DNA of 64,000 nt from HGM04593 sp045654885 (lineage in GTDB: Bacteria > Bacteroidota > Bacteroidia > Bacteroidales > Bacteroidaceae), in NCBI GenBank assembly GCA_045654885.1, contig JAZOOF010000027.1, positions 1 to 64,000 on the forward strand. Direction: 5' to 3'. Of the stretch, positions 17,485 to 24,877 are shown in pieces. The notes below the pieces were generated by a model. That model made no database searches, was not told the origin of the DNA, and saw only the letters and a program-made list of their open reading frames with translations. The translations under genes and the position numbers were made by a program. Within the stretch, counting starts at the first letter, position 1, and every line of letters begins with the position of its first letter.

Positions 17485-18081
17485 TTAGTTTTTTGCAGCC
17501 TCCTTGCGCATTCTCTCTGCAGCCTTGTTCTGCTTCTCAATCTTCTTTGCCTGGCTCTTTGCAGCTTTCTCGGCAGCTTTTGCAGCCTTAGCCTCTGCCT
17601 TGGCATCGGCCTTGCTACCTGCAGCCTTAGGCCCTGCGCCCTTTACGGCAGCCTTGCCCGGAGCGCCCTTTGCACCGGCACCCTTAGGACCTGCAAGGTC
17701 TCTTGTACCCTTAGGACCTGCACCCTTAACGGCAGCCTTGCCCGGAGCACCCTTTGGACCTGCGGCTTTAGGACCGGCCTCTTTTACAGCAGCCTTTGGA
17801 CCTGCAGCCTTTGGACCTGCAAGCTTGATAGCCTCTTTAGGACCCGCCTCTCTCTTTGCAGCTTTAGGACCGGCACCTTTCACGGCAGCCTTAGGACCTG
17901 CAGCCTTAGGACCTGCAAGCTTCACAGCCTCCTTTGCACCGGCACCCTTTACAGCAGCTTTTGGACCTGCAGCAGCGTTCTCACATCTTTCGCACTTGAT
18001 TTCCTTCTCTGTTGCTTCCTGAGCATTAATTGTTGCGGCGAAAGCAACAACCAACGCAAACATCAAAAATTTAAATTTCAT
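17485..18081 (-). CDS. Secreted Ala-Gly-Pro-Lys repeat protein
   Basis: 198 residues. The signal peptide is MKFKFLMFALVVAFAATINA. A short linker contains a single CxxC motif (CERC, Cys30 and Cys33). Residues about 37-155 are low complexity: 12 AGPK tetrapeptides plus AGAK variants, interleaved with AAVKG, EAVKL and GAPGKAAVKG. The C-terminal 43 residues are an Ala/Lys/Glu helix (KADAKAEAKAAKAAEKAAK). It is strongly basic with almost no aromatic residues beyond the signal peptide. It is not a Gly-X-Y collagen. The Lys/Ala/Pro composition recalls histone H1 tails and TonB linkers, but the signal peptide places it outside the cytoplasm. Function unknown; binding to an anionic surface polymer or DNA is a guess. 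Confidence 0.85.
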   Translation of the reverse strand: MKFKFLMFALVVAFAATINAQEATEKEIKCERCENAAAGPKAAVKGAGAKEAVKLAGPKAAGPKAAVKGAGPKAAKREAGPKEAIKLAGPKAAGPKAAVKEAGPKAAGPKGAPGKAAVKGAGPKGTRDLAGPKGAGAKGAPGKAAVKGAGPKAAGSKADAKAEAKAAKAAEKAAKSQAKKIEKQNKAAERMRKEAAKN

Positions 18082-18274
18082 AATTATTTATATATTGTTA
18101 AAAAGTGTTTTCTCAAAACGGAGCGCGAAATTACTGTTTTTTAACAATATGGCAAAATGGAATTGACAAAAAATGTAGGAATGATGAAAAAATATTACAG
18201 AATAGGAATGTTGGACGTTGAAAATGAACGGTTAAAAGTAAAAAAATGCTTACTTATATATGTCGTTACTGTTG
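18082..18274. other. AT-rich spacer
   Basis: Holds the presumed minus-strand promoter of the Ala-Gly-Pro-Lys gene. The best box is TAATTTCG near 18130, one mismatch from TAnnTTTG. A 40-codon plus-strand frame (18181-18303) is present but not convincing. No clear terminator for the downstream-pointing oxidoreductase gene was found. Confidence 0.4.
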
Positions 18275-19489
18275 TTATAGTCCTTGCCACTTCCCACGTG
18301 TGAAGTCGGGGATTTCAACAGGTGCGCCGCCATTGTTGGCCGAGGTATCGGTCAACTCCACAAGGCAACTCCAGAGTGCTGCGTCATATACGTTCATGTC
18401 AAGTGGCAAACCGTTGCGCAGGCAATGTATCAGACGGCAGTCCATTGCATAGTCAATCCAGCGGCGGCCGCATAGCTCCTCTCCGCGTTTCTTGTATTCG
18501 GCAACAAACGGATGCTTGTATTTCTCCACAATCTCATCGCATGCATTGCCGGCAATTATATTTTCGCTGTCGGGCGCAAAAGCATACATGGGAACAGGAT
18601 ATTTCTGTGCAAAGCCCTCGGTGCCGCTCACAAGAAAAGCGCGGCTATATGGTCGTGGCAGCGAAATGCAGTGCTGCACAAGTATTGTCTTGCCCTTTTC
18701 TGTTGTGATTAGCGAACTGTTCATTGTGCCGCTGAGGTTTCCTGCATCCTCGCCGCCAATCCTTTTCGAAGATACCGATACAATGCTCTTCATTCTGTCG
18801 CCACGGTTTATGTCCATTGCAAGAGCAATGGGGCCAAGGCCGTGTGTGGGGTAGGGGTTGCCGTTGTGCCTGCTCATGAATTCCACCTGCCAGTTGCTCC
18901 ATCTGCGTTCGCCGTTGTCGTTTGTGGATATGCGTTCACGCAGGTCGTGAAGGTATGAGCCCTCGGCATGTACAATTTCTCCAAGTACACCCTGTCTTGC
19001 CATGTTTATTGTGCAAAGCTCGAACTCGTCGTAGCAGCAGTTCTCCAGCATTATGCAGTGGCGCAGTGTCTGCTCGGCTGTGTCGACAAGCCGCCAGCAA
19101 TCGGCGACTGTTGTTGCTGCCGGCACTTCGGTGGCAACGTGTTTGCCCTGTTGCATTGCGTAGACTGCAATGTCGGCATGGCTTGCCCAGTCGGTACATA
19201 TATAAACAAGGTCAATGTCGGGTTGCTTGCAAAGCTGTTTCCATCCATCAGTGCCGGTGAATGTTGCAGGGGTGGTGTGTCCGTACTCTGCAATTATATT
19301 CTTCGCATCGTTGATGTTCTCCTCTACAAGGTCGCACAAAGCAACAACCTTGCAGCCTTCGATGTGCATCATGCGGTGCACAGCACGTTTGGCACGTACG
19401 CCAAGCCCTACGAAGCCAATCCTTACGCACTCGATTGGTTCGCATCGCAACTGCAGGGTACTGTAATATTTGTTGTCGCTTTTTTCCAT
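18275..19489 (-). CDS. Gfo/Idh/MocA oxidoreductase, GH109-like (putative alpha-N-acetylgalactosaminidase)
   Basis: 404 residues from the chosen start MEKSDNKYY; an ATG 10 codons upstream is possible. The NAD-binding Rossmann fold has IGFVGLGVRAKRAVHRMM, followed by VALCDL and the conserved EVPAATTVADCW. The middle part (ENCCYDEFELCTINMARQG, then AEGSYLHDLRE) matches the GH109 branch, which removes GalNAc by an NAD-dependent oxidation-elimination mechanism. Many GH109 enzymes are exported; this one has no signal peptide, so a cytoplasmic GalNAc-handling role or another sugar dehydrogenase activity remains possible. Substrate not proven from sequence. Confidence 0.82.
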   Translation of the reverse strand: MEKSDNKYYSTLQLRCEPIECVRIGFVGLGVRAKRAVHRMMHIEGCKVVALCDLVEENINDAKNIIAEYGHTTPATFTGTDGWKQLCKQPDIDLVYICTDWASHADIAVYAMQQGKHVATEVPAATTVADCWRLVDTAEQTLRHCIMLENCCYDEFELCTINMARQGVLGEIVHAEGSYLHDLRERISTNDNGERRWSNWQVEFMSRHNGNPYPTHGLGPIALAMDINRGDRMKSIVSVSSKRIGGEDAGNLSGTMNSSLITTEKGKTILVQHCISLPRPYSRAFLVSGTEGFAQKYPVPMYAFAPDSENIIAGNACDEIVEKYKHPFVAEYKKRGEELCGRRWIDYAMDCRLIHCLRNGLPLDMNVYDAALWSCLVELTDTSANNGGAPVEIPDFTRGKWQGL

Positions 19490-19597
19490 TGTTTCTTGTT
19501 CGCTTTTGCAAAATAACAAAAAATGTATCGGCTTTCAAAGCCTGCAACACTTTTTAATGTGTTATGGGATGTACTTTCTTTGCAGCACGTACTGCAG

Positions 19598-22500
19598 TTA
19601 CAGCCCTCGCAGCTTCTCCTTGGCCTCCTTGTTGCCGGCTCTTGCCGCTTCGTAGTAGAGGTCTTTTGCAAGGCGCTTGTCGCGCGACACACCTTTGCCC
19701 TCCAGGTAGTAGTCGGCAACTCGCCTTGTACCCTCGTGGTTGCCAGCGTCGGACAGCATCTTGGCATACCTGTATGCCTCGTCATACTTCTTCTGCCCGT
19801 CAAGGTAATCGAACATATGAATCATGGCTTTTTCGTTGCCCAAATCGGCAGCCGTTTCCATATATGCGGTTCCGTCATTGCCTCCTGCAATCAGGTGCAT
19901 GGCATATTCATACGATGCATCGGGCTCTTTCAACCCGGCGGCGCGTGCAAGCAGCTCGATGCTTTTTTCGTTGTCCTGTGCAACGCTCTTGCCGTCGCGG
20001 TAGCGATGCGACATCTCAAGCAGTGCGCGTGGCTCCTCGTTGGCTGCTGCTGTCTCGTACCAGTGATGCGCGAGCGAGTCATTGCGTTCAATGATATCGC
20101 CCTTTGCAAACTCCATGGCAAGGTCGTACTGCGCTGCCGCATATCCGCGTTTCGCGGCCTCCAACAGGAACTTCATTGAATTTACCGGGTTCTTGTCCAC
20201 TCCCTTGCCGTCGCGGTAGCAAAGCGATACATAGTACATCGACGGTGCATATTTGTACTGCACCAGTTCGGCAAAAATGGTAATGGCATCTCTGTAGTTG
20301 CCTTTGTTGAAGTAGATTACTCCCTTCTCGTGCTCCCAGGCGCAGGCAGCCTCCTCTTCCGGAGACAGTGTTCTCTCTTTCTGTTCGGCTTTCTGCTGTG
20401 GTTGTGCATTCTGCTTTTCGCTTGCACCGTTGAGTCTTGTGGTTGTTACAGCGTCATTGCTGTATAGCGATGTGCCGTTGCGGCCGGCAACGTCAACAAC
20501 AATGTTGCTGCAGTTGTTTGTGTTGTAGAGCTCTACAATGGCCTCGCCATTTTCGTTTATCTCAACCCGGGGTACCCAAATGAGCGTGCGGCGGTAGTCG
20601 TCCTTTTGTGGCTGCATCTTGCTGTAGTCGGGCGAATAGAACTGCTTGCTTTCGCTGTAACCCTGTACCGATGTGTAGCGCAACGAACTGCCTGTTGCTG
20701 CAAATTCAGGAACAATGGTCCTCTCCCTTTCACCCTCTTTGTAAGGGATAAGGCAGGCTACATAGTTGGGGTTGGTGGGGTTGCTTATACCGCCGCCGCT
20801 TGCATCGCTTATTGCGCTGTGGAAACGGTGGCTCTCGGGGCAACCGTCAATGCCATTGCCGGCATAGAGATACATCTGCGACAGGAATCCAAGGTAGAAC
20901 TTCTGCATCGCTGTCTTGTTGTCGAGCATGTTGGCAAGCGGTGCCCAGTAGGTGTCACGGTTCTCGAACTGTTCACGTGTCTTGGCATCGCTGCGTATTA
21001 CAATTTCCTTGAAGTTGGTCATTTTGTCGGCATCGGGCAGGCCGCGCAGATACTCCATGTCGGGCTGTGGCACGGTGTACGGGCTGTATTCGCCAAGCAC
21101 CACCATCAGCTGCACCCAGTAGGCCCAGTTGTAGTTGTGGCGTTTCATGGCACTTGTCACAACATCGGCAGCCGTGAGCGTGTGGTCATACTCCTGCTTT
21201 TTGGTGATGGGGAAAGCGCTTTTGCCAATGCGCATGTTGCCGAGATATTTTGTCATTACGCGTGTCGAGTCGGCGATGGAGATAATCTGTCCGATGTCGT
21301 GTACAATGTTCATTTCGCCCAAAATAGAAGCTTCATCATCAATCACTCCCGGCATCTCATCTACAAGTGCATTGTCCTTTATATTCTGGTATATCTCGTC
21401 TTCGTATGTGTTGAACTGGTCAAGGAATGTAACATCCTGTGCATATTCCCACTCATCGAGGTAGTTGAAGCGCATTTCGCTGTGTGGCGGGCGCTCGTTT
21501 ATCTCTTTCTTGCGTTTCTCCACTACATCGACCGAAGAGAGCATATATTCAAACGGGTTCATGCGTACAAGGCTGTCGGCAGTGCTCTTTGCCATGGCCT
21601 CGCCAAGGTGGCGCTCCCAATAGTCATAGAGGCGGAAGTCGGGCGAGTAGTAGCGGTCGAGTGCAAACTGGTACGATATTGTCTCGCTGTGCTTGAACGT
21701 CGTCTGCGGGCGCAAGGTTGCGATACGTGTGCCGTAGAAATCGTCGAACTCAATCATGAAACCGCCCGTGCTGTCGGTGCGGAATGTCGATGCGGTGACT
21801 CTTCCGCTGTCGCCCTCAATGTCCACGCGCGTGAGGTTGTGGGACTGCGGGGTGAGCTTTGCACTGCCGTAGCTGCCTAATTCTTTGCTCGACTGTTTCT
21901 GGTAGAACTTTCCTTTCAGCGATATGCCGCGCTCGATGGGCTGCATATCCTCAATCTTGTTGCGTGTGAGCATGTGCCAGTTATACGATGTCCAGCCATG
22001 GGTGAGCATGAGCAGGTCCAGTTGCTCCTTGCGCTTGCTGTTTGTGCTGTCGAAATATTGTGCAGCATTGGGAATGTAGCCTTTAAGTTCCGAACCCAGC
22101 AGCAGATAACTGTATATGTTGTGGCTATACGATGTCGCCTGCTTGCCAATGGCATCAATTGCCGTGAGTGACAGGCTTGCATCCTGCGGTATCGGCTCGC
22201 CATCGTCGCGTGTTACCTTCAATGTAATCTTCTCACCCGCTTTCGGCGACAGGTTGTGTGTGTGGTAACCGTTGGCGGTAATGTTCAGCTTCACCGTTTC
22301 GCGGTCACTTGCCGTCATAGTGTCGTGTGTTATGAAGAACTGACGCTCGGCAAGCGGTGTGTGTGCGTTATTGTAGAGCACTACGCGGTTCACGCCCTCG
22401 GGAAGTTCCTTTTTGGCTATGGTATAACTCATTGTCCTGTTGGCTGAACTGAACTTCTTGAAATATCCCAATGCTCCGCGGTAGAGGATTACCACACCAA

Positions 22501-23392
22501 GCTCTTCATTTCCGGCAAGGTTGTTCTTTGCAGTTATGGTTATGTTCTCACCCTCATCGGCAACGCTCAGCACCACACCCTCCTCGCTAACCTCGGGCAG
22601 CGGGAACTTGTGTTTCTTGCTCTTGCCCTCCTCGTCGGTCATTGTAACCTCGGCGCGGTATTTGGCATTTGCCTTTGGGGTAATGTGGAACGTGCCTTTG
22701 CCCTCGTGCACCGGTGTGCACTCAAGCAACTTCGCGTCGTTCTCGAAAATAGTAATCTTCTCCTCGCCGAACAGGCCGTCCTTGCCGCGCAGTTCAAAGG
22801 CAACCTTGCTCTCTATGCCATCGACAAGGTGTCCGCTCTCGGGGAAAAAGTCGAGTGTCGCATCGGGCAGTTCCGCGCTTTTCCACTCGCCGCGCTCGTT
22901 GTAGCCTCTGCGGCGGTCGAGCATGTTCTTGAAGTCCCAATTGTCGGCATTTACCTTGTCGAACACCGGGAACACACGTGTGAACACTGCATCCTTGCCC
23001 CAGTTGAGCATATATCGTGTGTAGGCGCGCACCTCATAGTAGCCCGACAGCAACAGCGGGTTCAGCTCAAACTCTCCGTGGCATGTGCCGTCGTCACCCA
23101 GCTTGTACTTCTTTGTCTCCACCACATAGCCCTCGGGCGCAACAAGCTCCACATAGAGCACCTTGCTCAGTGTGCTTGGACGGTCGTTTGTGCCGAACGT
23201 GGTATATGCCTTGAACCACATAGTCTCGCCCAGATAGTAGGCGGTGTTGTCAAAGTGCAGATAGACACGCTCCTGCTGCATCACGCGTCCCACCTGCATA
23301 GCCCTGTAGGCAATGCTGTCAATTTGGCTCTGTGCCACAGCTGCCACGCTGCACAGCGTGGCAATGAAGTATGTTGTAAATATCCTTCTCAT
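19598..23392 (-). CDS. Secreted MG2/alpha-2-macroglobulin-like protein with C-terminal Sel1 repeats
   Basis: 1,264 residues. A signal peptide (MRRIFTTYFIATLCSVAAVAQ) is followed by an MG2-like domain with the hallmark YLHFDNTAYYLGETMWFKAY, as in Bacteroidota envelope macroglobulin-like proteins. The long middle holds further beta domains. After a charged linker (QPQQKAEQKERTLSPEEE, about residue 1000) come Sel1-type repeats to the end (MYYVSLCYRDGKGVDKN, AQYDLAMEFAKGDI, DYYLEGKGVSRD). No thioester CxEQ motif was seen. The fusion of an MG2 front with a Sel1 solenoid suggests an envelope scaffold or peptide-trapping role; substrate unknown. Its first about 92 codons are duplicated in the neighbouring gene. 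Confidence 0.85.
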   Translation of the reverse strand: MRRIFTTYFIATLCSVAAVAQSQIDSIAYRAMQVGRVMQQERVYLHFDNTAYYLGETMWFKAYTTFGTNDRPSTLSKVLYVELVAPEGYVVETKKYKLGDDGTCHGEFELNPLLLSGYYEVRAYTRYMLNWGKDAVFTRVFPVFDKVNADNWDFKNMLDRRRGYNERGEWKSAELPDATLDFFPESGHLVDGIESKVAFELRGKDGLFGEEKITIFENDAKLLECTPVHEGKGTFHITPKANAKYRAEVTMTDEEGKSKKHKFPLPEVSEEGVVLSVADEGENITITAKNNLAGNEELGVVILYRGALGYFKKFSSANRTMSYTIAKKELPEGVNRVVLYNNAHTPLAERQFFITHDTMTASDRETVKLNITANGYHTHNLSPKAGEKITLKVTRDDGEPIPQDASLSLTAIDAIGKQATSYSHNIYSYLLLGSELKGYIPNAAQYFDSTNSKRKEQLDLLMLTHGWTSYNWHMLTRNKIEDMQPIERGISLKGKFYQKQSSKELGSYGSAKLTPQSHNLTRVDIEGDSGRVTASTFRTDSTGGFMIEFDDFYGTRIATLRPQTTFKHSETISYQFALDRYYSPDFRLYDYWERHLGEAMAKSTADSLVRMNPFEYMLSSVDVVEKRKKEINERPPHSEMRFNYLDEWEYAQDVTFLDQFNTYEDEIYQNIKDNALVDEMPGVIDDEASILGEMNIVHDIGQIISIADSTRVMTKYLGNMRIGKSAFPITKKQEYDHTLTAADVVTSAMKRHNYNWAYWVQLMVVLGEYSPYTVPQPDMEYLRGLPDADKMTNFKEIVIRSDAKTREQFENRDTYWAPLANMLDNKTAMQKFYLGFLSQMYLYAGNGIDGCPESHRFHSAISDASGGGISNPTNPNYVACLIPYKEGERERTIVPEFAATGSSLRYTSVQGYSESKQFYSPDYSKMQPQKDDYRRTLIWVPRVEINENGEAIVELYNTNNCSNIVVDVAGRNGTSLYSNDAVTTTRLNGASEKQNAQPQQKAEQKERTLSPEEEAACAWEHEKGVIYFNKGNYRDAITIFAELVQYKYAPSMYYVSLCYRDGKGVDKNPVNSMKFLLEAAKRGYAAAQYDLAMEFAKGDIIERNDSLAHHWYETAAANEEPRALLEMSHRYRDGKSVAQDNEKSIELLARAAGLKEPDASYEYAMHLIAGGNDGTAYMETAADLGNEKAMIHMFDYLDGQKKYDEAYRYAKMLSDAGNHEGTRRVADYYLEGKGVSRDKRLAKDLYYEAARAGNKEAKEKLRGL

Positions 23393-23526
23393 AACGGTTT
23401 ATAAATTTTCGCTAAAATACAAAAAAAAGTGCAAATGCCTGTTGCACTTGCACTTTTTAATGAATTTTTAGCATTTACAAAACCTTACTGCTTGTAAAGT
23501 ATCACTTGACCAATACCTTTTTGCCG
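23117..23526. repeat. Segmental duplication, copy B
   Basis: About 410 bases nearly identical to 24468-24877 (offset 1351, about 22 mismatches, no gaps). It covers the first about 92 codons of the MG2/Sel1 gene, its leader, a terminator and the last codons (KKVLVK) of the gene upstream. Confidence 0.95.
23421..23458 (-). terminator. Terminator of the chimeric gene
   Basis: Minus-strand hairpin AAGTGCAA/TTGCACTT with alternative outer pairing, ending in a run of eight T. It is part of the duplicated segment; an equivalent copy lies at 24772-24809. Confidence 0.8.
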
Positions 23527-24743
23527 TCGATGATGTAGATACCCTTTGTAGGTCCTTCAACCTTGCGGCCGGTGAGGTCGTAAATAGCTTTAACCTCTCC
23601 GCTTTGACTTGCGTCGACCGTTGGTTCACCTTTCACCTCATCGATGCCTGTTGGGTCGTTGAGGATGTAGGTGCAGATGATAGTCTCGTTGGTTGCACCC
23701 TCGGCTGTTGCTACTGCACCGGCCTCAATAGTGAGCCTGTAAGTACCGTTCGCAAGAGCCTGGTTGACGGTGATGATGAGCTGTGTTGCGTCGTCGGGGT
23801 TGATGCTTGCCGATACAAGGCCTGCAACGGACTGCCTATTTGCAGAAACCAAATCAATTTCTTCCACTCTATCTGCAGGAGTCCAGACGAGCTCGTTGAA
23901 AAGGGAGAGCCCGTCCAAAGTTGTACTGTAGAATACGAACGAGTCTGCAATGTCCTTGTTTTCCGGCGAATTTTCAAATACGATATTGCCGTTCTCCATT
24001 CGGCCTATGAGCTTGCCTTCGTACAGTGCAGGCTCCGTCTTTCGGCTGTCGGTAAGGTAAAGGGCTGTGGGGTGCGATGCCCCTTCATAATAGAAATCGG
24101 CAAGTTCCTGTGCCGGGAGAGTTACGCTACCGTCCTCGCTGTTGTAGAACATGATGAACGAGTCATCGTATCCGAATTTGGGGTCAAAATTGGCAAAGTT
24201 CTTGCAAAGCAGTGCAGGCGCACCTCCATTATCGAAAATCTCTATTGTTCCTGTTGCATAATATTTAAGTGCTTCTGAAAGCTTGCTTGCCATCTTCCAT
24301 CTTCCGGCATATGCCTCAATAGGGGTGACATCGGATGCTTCAACAGATGCAAGGTTGATGCTTTTTGTCTCATCGAGTGCGACAGGAACATTGAATGTAA
24401 CAACAATCTGCTCAAGCTTCTCGACAGTCTCGCCGTCGGCCGGTGAAATGCTTACAACCTCAAGTGGCTCCACCACATGGCCCTCGGGCGCAACAAGCTC
24501 CACATAAAGCACCTTGCTCATTGTGCTTGGACGGTCGTTCGTGCCGAACGTGGTATATGCCTTGAACCACATTGTCTCGCCCGGATAGTAGGCGGTGTTG
24601 TCAAAGTGCTGATAGACACGCTCCTGCTGCATCACGCGTCCCACCTGCATGGCCCTGTAGGCAATGCTGTCAATTTGGCTCATTGCCACAGCTGTCACGC
24701 TGCACAGCGTGGCAATGAGGTATGTTGTAAATATCCTTCTCAT
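23502..24743 (-). CDS. Chimeric secreted protein: MG2 N-terminus fused to Ig-like domain and sorting tag
   Basis: 413 residues. Residues 1-92 are almost identical to the start of the MG2/Sel1 protein encoded next (same signal peptide, AYYPGETMWFKAY), and then the sequence switches abruptly after APEGHVV to an unrelated part. That part begins PLEVVSISPADGETVEKLEQ, an Ig-like/SWM-type module, continues through about residue 370, and ends in the shared tag YDLTGRKVEGPTKGIYIIDG then KKVLVK. The MG2 domain is truncated, so it probably no longer folds as in the parent. The frame is intact and has its own terminator, so it may be expressed. Function unknown. Confidence 0.85.
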   Translation of the reverse strand: MRRIFTTYLIATLCSVTAVAMSQIDSIAYRAMQVGRVMQQERVYQHFDNTAYYPGETMWFKAYTTFGTNDRPSTMSKVLYVELVAPEGHVVEPLEVVSISPADGETVEKLEQIVVTFNVPVALDETKSINLASVEASDVTPIEAYAGRWKMASKLSEALKYYATGTIEIFDNGGAPALLCKNFANFDPKFGYDDSFIMFYNSEDGSVTLPAQELADFYYEGASHPTALYLTDSRKTEPALYEGKLIGRMENGNIVFENSPENKDIADSFVFYSTTLDGLSLFNELVWTPADRVEEIDLVSANRQSVAGLVSASINPDDATQLIITVNQALANGTYRLTIEAGAVATAEGATNETIICTYILNDPTGIDEVKGEPTVDASQSGEVKAIYDLTGRKVEGPTKGIYIIDGKKVLVK

Positions 24744-24877
24744 AACGGTTTATAAATTTTCGCTAAAATACAAAAAAAAGTGCAAATGCTTGTAGCACTT
24801 GCACTTTTTAATGAATTTTTAGGTTTTACTTTACCTTACTGTTTGTAAAGTATCACTTAACCAACACCTTTTTGCCG
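24468..24877. repeat. Segmental duplication, copy A
   Basis: The partner of 23117-23526, about 95 percent identical by eye. It covers the 5' end of the chimeric gene, its leader, the terminator of the GH20-GH33 gene and that gene's final codons. Both copies contain the end of a tag-bearing gene, so the shared C-terminal tag may have offered the recombination site. Confidence 0.95.
24772..24809 (-). terminator. Terminator of the GH20-GH33 gene
   Basis: The same hairpin as at 23421-23458 with two base changes in the loop and inner stem. It lies 44 bases past the stop codon on the minus strand and ends in eight T. Confidence 0.8.

Noticed and set aside
17485..18081. Collagen-like protein interpretation of the AGPK gene
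   Set aside because: Glycine is not at every third position, so a triple helix is not supported.
18181..18303. 40-codon plus-strand frame (MMKKYYRIGM start, hydrophobic end)
   Set aside because: It overlaps the 3' end of the oxidoreductase gene on the other strand, has no promoter or terminator, and its hydrophobic tail may be chance in AT-rich DNA.
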